DNA from: Segatella maculosa DSM 19339 = JCM 15638
GTDB lineage: Bacteria > Bacteroidota > Bacteroidia > Bacteroidales > Bacteroidaceae
Length of the DNA: 64,000 nt
Assembly: GCF_000382385.1 (NCBI RefSeq)
Contig: NZ_KB908321.1
Coordinates: forward strand, 62,001-126,000
Direction: 5' to 3'
In this document: piece after piece, positions 8,092 to 16,421 of the stretch
Numbering within the stretch: the first letter of the stretch is position 1
Layout of the letters: every line of letters begins with the position of its first letter
Translations under genes and position numbers: made by a program
The notes under the pieces: generated by a model
The model's input: the letters and a program-made list of their open reading frames with translations, nothing else
Told to the model about the DNA's origin: nothing
Databases searched by the model: none

Positions 8092-8528
8092 GGGGTGTAC
8101 TTAAAGCCTCTGAGGACTTATACTTAAAGGTGTCGAGGACTTATACTTAAAGTCCTTAAGGAGTTATACTTAAAGATGTCGAGGACTTATACTTAGGGTC
8201 CTTTGGGAGTTATATTTAAAGATGTCGAGGACTTATACTTAAGGTCCTTTGGTATAGATAGTATGTATATGGAAGGATAGATACTATATATAGGAAAGGA
8301 TAGATACTATATATAGGAAAGGATAGATAGTATGTATAGGAAGCTATAGATACTATATATAGAGGAGGATAGATAGTATCTATACAATAGGATGTCCATT
8401 GGAGGTATGAGAGGACTTCCAGTGGGGGTCGGGGAGGACTTCCATTGGAGGTACAAGAGGACTTCCAGTGGAAGTCGAAGAGGATGTCCATTGGAGGTAG
8501 GAGAGGACTTCCAGTGGGGGTCGGGGAG
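8092..8528. repeat. 23-bp tandem array, 19 units in three sequence families
   Basis: 437 bp dividing exactly into nineteen 23-bp units starting at 8092, 8115, 8138 and so on to 8506. Units 1-7 carry a gactta-tacttaaag type sequence and alternate between two subtypes. Unit 8 is transitional. Units 9-13 carry gatagatactatatatagg. Units 14-19 carry gacttccagtggggg or gatgtccattggagg in alternation. The register is not broken where one family gives way to the next. The array starts 17 bp after the hairpin terminator and ends 40 bp before the stop of the convergent permease gene. There are no CRISPR-like constant repeats with unique spacers. No coding role is possible, since 23 is not a multiple of 3. 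Confidence 0.9.
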
Positions 8529-8568
8529 AGGACTGGGGGAGAGGCTTTTGGGAGAGTTGAGTTTGGTG

Positions 8569-9837
8569 TTACTCTTTGATATTACGATTGGATTTGGCTT
8601 CCACGGCTTTGCGCTTGAGCATATCGAGGCGGTCGAAAGCCTGTTGGCGAGTGTGGTTGATTTGGAAACGATAGACGGCACAGGTGGCGAAGAAGTAGAG
8701 GGCGGCCTGTATCCAAAGGGCAATGAGTTCGGGGCGGATATCGTGAAGATTGCCGCCCATGCTACTGAGGCGCAGGAAGCCGCGCACGCCAAAGGTTGAT
8801 GGGAACACACTGGCCACGTATTGCCAGATGGCAGGCATGTTGGTCTGCGGCCACGAGATGCCGGTCATGAAGAGTAGCGGCAGAGAGGTGAAGACGACGA
8901 GGAGCATCACGTTTTCCCGGTATCTCACAAGGGCCGAGAGGGCCATTCCGAAGAAGATGACGGCCAGGAGGAAGGGCGTCAGCAGGGCAACGAGTTCTGG
9001 TCCGCCTGCCATGGTAGTGAAGCGGAAGAAATGGGGCACGCAGCGTGTGAGGTAGGCTGCCATAAGGGCGAAGACCATGAAATAACACAGGGCCTTTCCG
9101 AAGACAATACGGAAGACGCCGACGTAGTGCTTGCTGATGGGAATGAGTTCGCGGTAGCGGTTGTTCTCGCGTGCTGTTCCGGCGGCAAGTCCGATGCCGA
9201 GCAGGAGGGTTTGCTGTAGAATAAGGATGAGCACGCCGGGGATAATGGCATTGCCATAGCCGCCCGTGGTGTTGAAGAGGGGCACTTCTTCAACATCGAG
9301 CGGCTGGGTGGTCAGCTCTTCGTCGCGGTCGGTGTAGTTGGTCGACCGGGCTATTTGTATGCCGGCGTTGATGTCGGTGGCTACGGATTGGGCAGTCTGA
9401 TAGATAGCCTTGTAGGTGAGCATGAGGCTCATGTCGCAATAGACGCCGATGTGGGCCTGTTCTCCCCGATTAAGTTTATGGCTGAAGTCGCTCGGGAAGT
9501 AGAGCACGCCGCGCACCACTTGTTTGGCCACGAGGTCTCGGGCTTCGTCGATGTTGTCGCAGAAGTAGGCCGTCTTTGTCTCCGGACTTGCATCGAAGGC
9601 GCGGATGAAACGGCGGGAGGTTTGACTGTGGCTTTGGTCGACGATGGCCACGGGCACGTCGCGGACGACCTCGTTGTTGTAGATCCACGAGTAGAGCAGC
9701 GGGTAGGCTATGGGGACGAGTATGAAGAAGATGAGCACGCCTTCGTCGGTGACGGTGGAGCGCATTTCCTTGGCCCAGATATAGCACATGTCTTTGAGGC
9801 CGTTGACGATTTTCTGTAGCAAACTGTGTTTCTCCAT
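8569..9837 (-). CDS. ABC-2 type transporter permease (second of pair)
   Basis: Inner-membrane permease of 422 residues with the ABC-2/YhgE layout: an N-terminal helix near residues 25-45 (VLIFFILVPIAYPLLYSWIY), a ~150-residue periplasmic domain opening DVPVAIVDQSHSQTSRRF, then five or six helices in the C-terminal half. The start chosen is MEKHSLLQK, whose ATG overlaps the TAA of the upstream permease by one base (TAATG); a longer in-frame reading would overlap that gene by 100 bp. It is the last gene of the export operon. Family members (YbhS/YbhR, drug or lipid exporters) work as a heterodimer with an ATPase, but no ATPase gene is adjacent here. Substrate unknown. Confidence 0.88.
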   Translation of the reverse strand: MEKHSLLQKIVNGLKDMCYIWAKEMRSTVTDEGVLIFFILVPIAYPLLYSWIYNNEVVRDVPVAIVDQSHSQTSRRFIRAFDASPETKTAYFCDNIDEARDLVAKQVVRGVLYFPSDFSHKLNRGEQAHIGVYCDMSLMLTYKAIYQTAQSVATDINAGIQIARSTNYTDRDEELTTQPLDVEEVPLFNTTGGYGNAIIPGVLILILQQTLLLGIGLAAGTARENNRYRELIPISKHYVGVFRIVFGKALCYFMVFALMAAYLTRCVPHFFRFTTMAGGPELVALLTPFLLAVIFFGMALSALVRYRENVMLLVVFTSLPLLFMTGISWPQTNMPAIWQYVASVFPSTFGVRGFLRLSSMGGNLHDIRPELIALWIQAALYFFATCAVYRFQINHTRQQAFDRLDMLKRKAVEAKSNRNIKE

Positions 9838-11006
9838 TAGGGAATGTAAACGTATAAGAGCATGGAACGCTTGATGTTCCACAATGTGAAGAGGGGTAGC
9901 AGGCTGAAGCACACGAGGGCGGCGATGTTGAACCATGCGTCGGCGAGTGGGAAGCCATTGAAGATGCCGATTTGATAGATCATGTAGTAGTGGCGCAAGG
10001 GGAAGAGCTGTGCGACTCCCTCAAGGAAAGGACTCATGGCGAAGGCGGGATAGGTGGCGCCGCTGGTTGAGAAGCTGATCATGGCCCAAAGCGAACAGAC
10101 ACTCATCGACATGCGGAGGCTGGGCATGAGTCCGAAAGCAAAGATGCCGAAGCCTTGAGCTGAGGTGACGGCGAGAAGCCCCAGCAGGAGGATGGGGAAT
10201 ATACCGCCGGGATGGGGGAATTCCAACACGTAGTAGATATAGAACTCAAAGGCATAGAAGATTGTGAGAAAGAGCATCAGCTGTGGCAGAAGTTTGCCAA
10301 GTAGGGCGACCCATGTTCTGTTGTCGGCCATGGCCATCCATTCTCTTGAGCGTTTGAACTTAAGTTCTGTCCCGATGGAATAAGGCGTCATAAGGAAGAC
10401 GAACAGCATCAGGAGTCCGGGCACCATTGCAGTGGTAAGGTAAACGTTGTAGTTGGCCCACGGGTTTCCGATCATATGAAGGTCGAGGGCTATCGGTTGC
10501 AAGAAGGTGCGTATCTCGTTACCAGTCTTCCCCACGGCGGCGAGCTTTTGTTGGCCGACGGCTGCCGAACCTAACGCGGCCACGGTTTTAAGGTCTCGGT
10601 AGAGCATGGACCCGGCAACGAGGGTGACGTTGCTGTAGTAGAAGGAAATCTTGGGTTGGCTTGCAGTGGCAAGTCCTGTTGTTGTGCCTCGGGGAATGTA
10701 GAGAAAGGCGTAGATTTTGTTTTCTTGTATAGCCTTCCGGGCTTGGTTCACGTTGTCGTAGGTGGCGGCGACCTTAGTGGTTTGGAAAGCGTCGAGCCGG
10801 CGAATCATGGCCCGGGTTGTTGTGGTGTTGTCAAGGTCGACCACTCCGACGGGCATGTCGGTCGGTACGCCGGCCTGCATCATCGAGGTGAAGAACCAGA
10901 TGATGAAGATGGGAAACAGCACCATGCAGAACCAGTAGATGGGGTTCTTGATGATGATGCCGCATTCGCGAAGGGCAATCCTGTATATCTGTCGGAGGAT
11001 ATGCAT
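9837..11006 (-). CDS. ABC-2 type transporter permease (first of pair)
   Basis: A 389-residue permease paralogous to the next gene. An N-terminal membrane helix (IYWFCMVLFPIFIIWFFTSM, residues 22-41) precedes a periplasmic domain opening MPVGVVDLDNTTTTRAMIRR, and five or more helices follow from about residue 175 (TAMVPGLLMLFVFLM). Its ATG follows the stop codon of the HlyD gene directly (TAAATG), so translation is coupled. With the TolC and HlyD proteins it would form a tripartite exporter spanning both membranes, of the YbhG-YbhS-YbhR kind. The cytoplasmic ATP-binding subunit expected for that system is not encoded in this operon. Confidence 0.88.
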   Translation of the reverse strand: MHILRQIYRIALRECGIIIKNPIYWFCMVLFPIFIIWFFTSMMQAGVPTDMPVGVVDLDNTTTTRAMIRRLDAFQTTKVAATYDNVNQARKAIQENKIYAFLYIPRGTTTGLATASQPKISFYYSNVTLVAGSMLYRDLKTVAALGSAAVGQQKLAAVGKTGNEIRTFLQPIALDLHMIGNPWANYNVYLTTAMVPGLLMLFVFLMTPYSIGTELKFKRSREWMAMADNRTWVALLGKLLPQLMLFLTIFYAFEFYIYYVLEFPHPGGIFPILLLGLLAVTSAQGFGIFAFGLMPSLRMSMSVCSLWAMISFSTSGATYPAFAMSPFLEGVAQLFPLRHYYMIYQIGIFNGFPLADAWFNIAALVCFSLLPLFTLWNIKRSMLLYVYIP

Positions 11007-11990
11007 TTATTTCTTGATCAAACTCATACCGGGACGCAATCCGTCGAGCTTGTCGAGGGGGCGTGCTTTCACTTCAAAGGTTTTAAGGTCGTATGCTCCG
11101 GTGGTCTTGGTGGCCTTCCACACGGCGTAGCTTCCTTGATCCTTGATGTAGAAGACTTTCATTCTTATTGTTTTGTTGAAGGCAGGAACGAAGGCCTTGA
11201 ACGTGTCTCCGAGTTTCATGCCGTTGAGCCTGTCTTCGCGAATGTTGAAGGAGCCCCACTGGTCGTCCAAGAGGGATATGCTCATGATGGGCGAGCCGAG
11301 TCCTACGAGTTCGCCAACCTTCGGATAGACGTCGCTGACTTCTCCCTCCACTTGTGCCACTTGGACAGTTTCTTTCAACAGGGAGTTGACGACATCTACG
11401 GCACCCTTTGCTGCTTGTGCGTTGTTGGCAACGATTCGCTTCTCTTGTGTCCTTGCTCCGTTCTTTGCCATTTCATACTGGCTTTCAGCGGCTTTGACTT
11501 GCGCCTCTGAAGCCTTGAAGGCAGCGAAAGCCTCGTCACGCTTCTGTCCGCTGATGACGCCTTCGTTGTAGAGGTTCTGCATGCGGTTGTAGGTCTTCCG
11601 CGTTATCTCGGCGGCGGCCTTCGCCTGCTGCACCAGTTCGAAAGCCCCTTGTATCTGTTCCTTTCGTGCTCCGGCATCGGTGAGGTCCTGCAAAGCTTGG
11701 GCTGCAGCTCCTGTTGCTTGGACGACTTTCTTCTGTGCGTCGATCTCGGGGATTTCGAGAATAGCCAAAGTGTCTCCTATGTGTACGAAGTCGCCTTCTT
11801 TCACGCGAAGCTCAACGATGCGGCCGGGCAACTTGCACGATACCCGGTATTCAGAAACCTCGACTTCGCCCTGAATGGTGTCGTCTCCTCTGTCGAGCGT
11901 AAGGAAGCCGATGAGTCCGACAACGACAATGACGAGAACGAAGCCGATGATGGCAAGTAGAATGTTGTTATGCTGTGATTTTGCTGACAT
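11007..11990 (-). CDS. HlyD-family periplasmic adaptor (membrane fusion protein)
   Basis: A 327-residue adaptor that would connect the inner-membrane permeases to the TolC-like channel. It has one N-terminal transmembrane helix (NILLAIIGFVLVIVVVGLIG, residues 9-28). A split lipoyl/barrel-sandwich domain follows, with VSCKLPGRIVELRVKEGDFV near residue 48 and VSDVYPKVGELVGLGSPI near 215. An Ala/Gln/Lys-rich alpha-helical hairpin lies between (about 85-205), and a beta-barrel domain follows. It is 23 bp downstream of tolC and directly abuts the first permease gene. Confidence 0.92.
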   Translation of the reverse strand: MSAKSQHNNILLAIIGFVLVIVVVGLIGFLTLDRGDDTIQGEVEVSEYRVSCKLPGRIVELRVKEGDFVHIGDTLAILEIPEIDAQKKVVQATGAAAQALQDLTDAGARKEQIQGAFELVQQAKAAAEITRKTYNRMQNLYNEGVISGQKRDEAFAAFKASEAQVKAAESQYEMAKNGARTQEKRIVANNAQAAKGAVDVVNSLLKETVQVAQVEGEVSDVYPKVGELVGLGSPIMSISLLDDQWGSFNIREDRLNGMKLGDTFKAFVPAFNKTIRMKVFYIKDQGSYAVWKATKTTGAYDLKTFEVKARPLDKLDGLRPGMSLIKK

Positions 11991-12013
11991 GATAGGTTTG
12001 TTTCCTTTAGATG

Positions 12014-13513
12014 TTAATAAACTAATACGCCGAGGGCCTTTTGCAGGTTCACTTGTGCCAGTTTAACCTCGACTTCCGCGTCAATCTGTTGGCTTTGGGC
12101 CTGCTGCCATGCTGTCTGTGCTGCCATAACGTCTGTTGTCTCCATGACTCCTTCTTTGAAGCCGATGTTGGCGCAACGCAGGTTCTCTTCTGCACTCTTG
12201 ATGTTCTTGCGGGCCATCATCAGGCGTTTGTGGGCCTCTTTCACCTTGAACCGGCTTTGCGTAACCTGAAGATCGATTTTTTCTTGCGCGTCGGAGAGTT
12301 CCATTCGGGCCATGCTTGTAGCAACCTTCGATGCTCTTATTTTATAGGCACCGTCGAACCAGTTCCACACGGGGACATGCACGATGACGCCTACGTTCCA
12401 TGTCCCGGCAAACTTGCGCTCGAAGCTATTGAAAAGGTTGGGATTGCTGATAAGGTAGCCGCCTGCGAGCATGACATGGGGCAGGTAGGCGGCGCGGACG
12501 AGTCGGGTTACCTGTTGGCTGATGTCGACCATGTTCTGCAGCGTTCGAAGTTCGGGACGGTTGTTGTTGGCCGATGATTTGTCTGCAACGTCGGTCGAAA
12601 GCTCTTCAAGGTTGACGTTCAATTGCTTTCTGTCTTCATCGGCCAAGACGATGTCTTGCTCCATCGGGAGTCCGCAGAGTTGACAGAGCAGCATCTTTGC
12701 TAAGGCAAGGCCGTCTTCGACCTGTGTCACCTGCATCTCGGCTTCGTTCACCTTGACATCTACCTTCAAACCTGCAGCCCGTGTGGTTATCCCTTGACGG
12801 ATCATCTTCTTCACGTCGCTGTCTAACTTCTTCACCAAGTTGAGATAGCTGTTCGCAAGCACTTGTTTCTGCTTCAGAGAAACGACGAGCCAGTAAGCTT
12901 GGTCAATGCTGTAGAGCGTTGCCTGTGTCTTTGTGTCGGCATCGTTGGCCGCTAACTGCTCGTTGATGGTTGCAATAGTATTGATGGCCGTTATGGCTCC
13001 GCCCATGTAGATGGGCTGCCGAACCATGACCGCTCCACCCCAAATATGATGGGTGTTGGTCTCCAAGGCCTTGGTGATGGATTGTCCTATTTCATTGCCT
13101 GTTGCCGCCATAGGAGCACCGACTTGGTTTACCATACCATTGATTTGTTGTGCAACGGCGGGAGTGATGATGCCTTGCCGCACAAGTCCGGTAATCATGC
13201 CGGTGAGGCTTCCGCCTGCTGCAGTTGCGAGGTTGGTGCCCAAGTTGTTGAGAGCCGCCTGCTGGTCTTTGCTCAAGAGCGAAATCGATTCACTGAAGTA
13301 TTGATAGCCCCCCGCCGCATCCACTTTCGGCAGATACTTCGTTCTGGCAGCCTTTCGGATATTCAGTGCCATCTCCTGCTTCAACTTGGAGACGTTGATC
13401 TGTTTATTGTTGTGCAAAGCCAACGCACGACAACTGTCGAGGGTCAGAACCTTCTGGGCCGCGATAGGAAGACCAACGCTACAAAGGATTAGTATGAAAA
13501 ATATCTTCTTCAT
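12014..13513 (-). CDS. TolC-family outer-membrane efflux protein
   Basis: A 499-residue outer-membrane channel with a signal peptide (MKKIFFILILCSVGLPIAAQ). Two long alpha-helical repeats are typical of the OEP family, seen in LTLDSCRALALHNNKQINVSK at the start of repeat 1 and RPELRTLQNMVDISQQ at the start of repeat 2. The first half carries an insert of about 90 residues (Gly/Ala/Thr-rich, around residues 80-160) that lengthens it beyond a standard TolC repeat. It sits 18 bp after the coiled-coil protein gene and 23 bp before hlyD. This gene order is that of a complete type I-like efflux operon. Confidence 0.92.
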   Translation of the reverse strand: MKKIFFILILCSVGLPIAAQKVLTLDSCRALALHNNKQINVSKLKQEMALNIRKAARTKYLPKVDAAGGYQYFSESISLLSKDQQAALNNLGTNLATAAGGSLTGMITGLVRQGIITPAVAQQINGMVNQVGAPMAATGNEIGQSITKALETNTHHIWGGAVMVRQPIYMGGAITAINTIATINEQLAANDADTKTQATLYSIDQAYWLVVSLKQKQVLANSYLNLVKKLDSDVKKMIRQGITTRAAGLKVDVKVNEAEMQVTQVEDGLALAKMLLCQLCGLPMEQDIVLADEDRKQLNVNLEELSTDVADKSSANNNRPELRTLQNMVDISQQVTRLVRAAYLPHVMLAGGYLISNPNLFNSFERKFAGTWNVGVIVHVPVWNWFDGAYKIRASKVATSMARMELSDAQEKIDLQVTQSRFKVKEAHKRLMMARKNIKSAEENLRCANIGFKEGVMETTDVMAAQTAWQQAQSQQIDAEVEVKLAQVNLQKALGVLVY

Positions 13514-13530
13514 CTCTTATGACTGATGTC

Positions 13531-14403
13531 TTATTTTAGCGTAAAGCTTCGGGAACCGATCATGTTACCGTCAGCAAAGATGCTGACGTTATAAGTGCCT
13601 TCCATTAATGCTTGGTTAACGTTCCAATACAAGGTGACGGGGATTTCCTGCCCTCCGTATTCAATGGTTTTCTGCATAGAACTTGCAAGACTTTTGTTCT
13701 CATATTGGAACGACCCTCCGCCTGCAAGTAGTGTGCCCGTTGGCGAAGTGATACGCACGTAAATGGTCTTCGTGCCGTTTCCTGCAGTGACATTCTTGGT
13801 AATAGTGAAGTTCAGTTGCAAGGCTGTACATTTCTTTATCTTATTCGTTGTCTTGCCATGTTTGTCCTTTGCCTGCAGACTAATGCCTGTAGCATCAAGT
13901 TGTGAAGCAATGGCAACCTTTTCAGAGAGTGTAGCCTTCTCACTACTCAAACCTTCTATCTGACGGGTAGCCTCGGCATATTGTCCTTTGATTTGTGTGT
14001 TTTCTGCAGTCAAATTCTGGTTCAGTCTGTTGAGCGAATCAATTTCAATGATATAACTTCTCAGAACTTCTCTTACCGTAGCCAATTCTTTTTTGAGTCG
14101 TGCTATCTCTGCAGCATCGGTGGTTTTGACGTTTCTAAGTTCAGCCAGCAGACGTTGTGTGCGCTCCTGCTCCGCTGTTAGTTGGGCAATGATAGAATCA
14201 TTGCTGATTTTCGTCTTCATCTCGCTATATTGGTTGGCAAACTGCTGATATTCGTTTTCCATTTCCTTTTTGTCGAGTTCAGCCAACTCCTGCATCGCTT
14301 TGTTTTCTTTCTTCTGGTTATCTAGCGTGACCCACAGATAAATAACTCCGGCCACAAGGAACAATCCAATGATAATCATTGGAATCAATAGCTTCTTATT
14401 CAT
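13531..14403 (-). CDS. Membrane-anchored coiled-coil protein of unknown function
   Basis: A 290-residue protein. One N-terminal transmembrane helix (LLIPMIIIGLFLVAGVIYLW, residues 5-24) is followed by a long charged coiled coil (about residues 28-165, rich in Glu/Lys/Gln with SYIIEIDSLNRLNQNLTAEN). A C-terminal domain of about 110 residues is beta-rich and immunoglobulin-like (FTITKNVTAGNGTKTIYVRI through FADGNMIGSRSF). I do not recognise a named family. It is the first gene of the operon containing tolC, hlyD and the two permeases, with a TAAATTTG promoter 35 bp upstream. Its periplasmic reach suggests an accessory or sensor for the exporter, but this is inference from context. Confidence 0.8.
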   Translation of the reverse strand: MNKKLLIPMIIIGLFLVAGVIYLWVTLDNQKKENKAMQELAELDKKEMENEYQQFANQYSEMKTKISNDSIIAQLTAEQERTQRLLAELRNVKTTDAAEIARLKKELATVREVLRSYIIEIDSLNRLNQNLTAENTQIKGQYAEATRQIEGLSSEKATLSEKVAIASQLDATGISLQAKDKHGKTTNKIKKCTALQLNFTITKNVTAGNGTKTIYVRITSPTGTLLAGGGSFQYENKSLASSMQKTIEYGGQEIPVTLYWNVNQALMEGTYNVSIFADGNMIGSRSFTLK

Positions 14404-14437
14404 ATTGCTGTTTAGCTTCTAACGTTGATTAACAACG

Positions 14438-14445
14438 CAAATTTA
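14438..14445 (-). promoter_or_regulatory. -7 promoter box for the export operon
   Basis: Reads TAAATTTG on the minus strand, a full TAnnTTTG match, 35 bp before the coiled-coil gene. It would drive five genes ending at 8569. Confidence 0.55.
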
Positions 14446-14549
14446 CCTATTAAATCTTAATTGGCAAAGGTTTTTTAATGTGTAAACTTTAATAGTATGC
14501 TTTTTTAGCATTTTTACCGAAAAAAAGGACAACATTAAAATATTTTTCT

Positions 14550-14557
14550 TAATTTTG
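14550..14557 (+). promoter_or_regulatory. -7 promoter box for DUF4492-cydAB
   Basis: Reads TAATTTTG, a full TAnnTTTG match, 29 bp before the DUF4492 start, in a very AT-rich divergent intergenic region. No further operator was identified. Confidence 0.55.
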
Positions 14558-14585
14558 TCGCCCCAAACAATAGCGAACAAATAAG

Positions 14586-14807
14586 ATGAAGACAAGAGGG
14601 TTCTTTAAGAAAGCATTCTACCTCTATTATGATGGCTTCCGACAGATGACTTTGGGGAGAACATTATGGTTGATTATCCTGATTAAACTGTTTGTCATCT
14701 TTGCGGTGTTGAAGTTGTTCTTCTTTCCTGATTTTATCGGGACTCGAGCAAAGGTTGGAGGTGAAGCCGACTTTGTCAATTCGCAGTTAGAACAACGTAT
14801 GCCTTGA
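14586..14807 (+). CDS. DUF4492 small membrane protein, cytochrome bd partner
   Basis: A 73-residue protein with one membrane helix (TLWLIILIKLFVIFAVLKLFFF, about residues 26-47) between a basic amphipathic N-terminus (KTRGFFKKAFYLYYDGFRQM) and a polar C-terminus. It matches the DUF4492 family, which in Bacteroidota and Campylobacterota sits directly before cydA. By analogy with the small CydX/CydH subunits it may be a structural subunit or assembly factor of the bd oxidase; that role is inferred from size, topology and position. cydA starts 63 bp downstream. Confidence 0.85.
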   Translation: MKTRGFFKKAFYLYYDGFRQMTLGRTLWLIILIKLFVIFAVLKLFFFPDFIGTRAKVGGEADFVNSQLEQRMP

Positions 14808-14870
14808 AAGCATCGCCTTCACAGCTTGATTTACGAAATATACATTTAATAAATACTCAAAAATTACATT

Positions 14871-16421
14871 ATGATGCATCAAATATTGGATGTCAGTGCA
14901 GCCACAATAGACTGGTCACGGGCACAATTTGCATTGACTGCCATTTATCATTGGCTGTTTGTTCCATTGACGTTGGGACTGGCTGTGATCATGGGAATTG
15001 TCGAAACCTGTTATTACCGTACACGGAAGCAGTTTTGGAAAGACGCTTCCATGTATTGGCAAAAACTCTTTGGGATAAACTTTGCTATGGGAGTTGCTAC
15101 GGGTATTATCCTTGAATTCGAGTTCGGAACCAACTGGAGCAATTACTCGTGGTTCGTGGGCGACATCTTCGGAGCGCCACTTGCTATAGAAGGAATCCTT
15201 GCCTTTTTCATGGAAAGTACTTTTGTAGCTGTAATGTTTTTCGGGTGGAAAAAAGTATCGGCCGGCTTCCATTTGGCTTCAACATGGCTTACAGGTATCG
15301 GGGCGACCCTCTCGGCTTGGTGGATATTAGTGGCTAATGCATGGATGCAATATCCAATTGGGCAGGAGTTTAATCCCGATACCATGCGTTTCGAAATGAA
15401 TTCCTTTTGGGAGGTAGCCGTTTCTCCTTTTGCCGTAAACAAGTTCTGTCACACCATTACTTCCTCATGGATTATTGGGGCAATCTTCGTTGTCGGAGTG
15501 AGCAGTTGGTATCTCTTGAAAGGTCGCGAAAGGAAGTTGGCTGTCAACAGCATGAAGATTGCTACGGTTGTCGGTCTTTGTGCTTCACTCTTGGCAGCGT
15601 TCACCGGTGACGGTTCTGCTTATCAAGTGGCAAAGGTTCAGCCGATGAAACTCGCAGCCATGGAGGCACTCTACAACGGAGGCCACTCACAGCCTCTGAC
15701 AGCTGTCGCTTGGGTATCGCCTTTCGGGCAACCAGATTATCAGAATGGACAGGAACCACCTTTCAAGATAGGTATTCCCAAGGCGCTCTCTTTCTTGGCC
15801 ACACGCGACTTCGACGGTTATGTGCCCGGTGTGAACGACATTATCGCCGGTTACACGAAAGCAGACGGGACCAGAGAGCCTTCCGTGACCGAGAAGATGC
15901 AGCGCGGACGTAAGGCAATCTTGGCATTGCAGCAATACCGTACAGGGAAGAAAGACGTGACCACACGTAAGACTTTGGCAGACAATATCCGATACTTCGG
16001 CTATGGCTACGTGAAGTCGGCCGACCAAATCGTGCCGAATATCCCCATTAGCTTCTGGGCATTCCGTGTCATGGTGGGACTGGGTTGCCTCTTCATTCTC
16101 TTTTTCCTTGTTGCCGGCCACATCACATGGCGCAAGGACATCACGCATCGTCGTTGGCACTGGCTCCACATTGCAGCCATTGTGCTTGTGCCTTTGGCTT
16201 ATGTGGCCAGTGAAGCAGGCTGGATTGTAGCAGAAATGGGGCGTCAGCCATGGACCATTCAAGACATGCTGCCCACATGGGTTGCCGTGAGCGACCTCCG
16301 TTCGGGCAGCATCATGCTGACATTCTTCCTGTTCCTCGTGCTCTTCACGACCATGCTTGCCGTCGAAATCAACATTCTTTTGAAACAAATCAAGAAGGGG
16401 ATGGAGGCCCCGAACGTATGA
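14871..16421 (+). CDS. cydA: Cytochrome bd ubiquinol/menaquinol oxidase subunit I
   Basis: Heme-bearing subunit of the high-affinity terminal oxidase that reduces oxygen to water at the inner membrane without pumping protons. The 516-residue protein shows the heme b595/d axial histidine region (AIYHWLFVPLTLG), heme b558 ligands in NKFCHTI and SFWAFRVMVGLG, the acidic channel pair in LEFEFGTNWSNYSWFVGD, and the quinol-loop KLAAMEA motif. The Q-loop region is of the longer type, since about 100 residues lie between the quinol motif and the next helix. A second Met codon (14874) is equally possible as start. It overlaps cydB by 4 bp. Oxygen scavenging fits an anaerobe tolerating nanomolar oxygen. 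Confidence 0.97.
   Translation: MMHQILDVSAATIDWSRAQFALTAIYHWLFVPLTLGLAVIMGIVETCYYRTRKQFWKDASMYWQKLFGINFAMGVATGIILEFEFGTNWSNYSWFVGDIFGAPLAIEGILAFFMESTFVAVMFFGWKKVSAGFHLASTWLTGIGATLSAWWILVANAWMQYPIGQEFNPDTMRFEMNSFWEVAVSPFAVNKFCHTITSSWIIGAIFVVGVSSWYLLKGRERKLAVNSMKIATVVGLCASLLAAFTGDGSAYQVAKVQPMKLAAMEALYNGGHSQPLTAVAWVSPFGQPDYQNGQEPPFKIGIPKALSFLATRDFDGYVPGVNDIIAGYTKADGTREPSVTEKMQRGRKAILALQQYRTGKKDVTTRKTLADNIRYFGYGYVKSADQIVPNIPISFWAFRVMVGLGCLFILFFLVAGHITWRKDITHRRWHWLHIAAIVLVPLAYVASEAGWIVAEMGRQPWTIQDMLPTWVAVSDLRSGSIMLTFFLFLVLFTTMLAVEINILLKQIKKGMEAPNV

Noticed and set aside
8092..8528. CRISPR array
   Set aside because: Units are contiguous 23-bp repeats with no unique spacers of 30-40 bp and no cas genes nearby.
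8307..8810. 167-codon open frame reading leftward through the 23-bp array
   Set aside because: It consists of translated repeats (Ser/Tyr/Pro-rich) joined to antisense of the permease gene.
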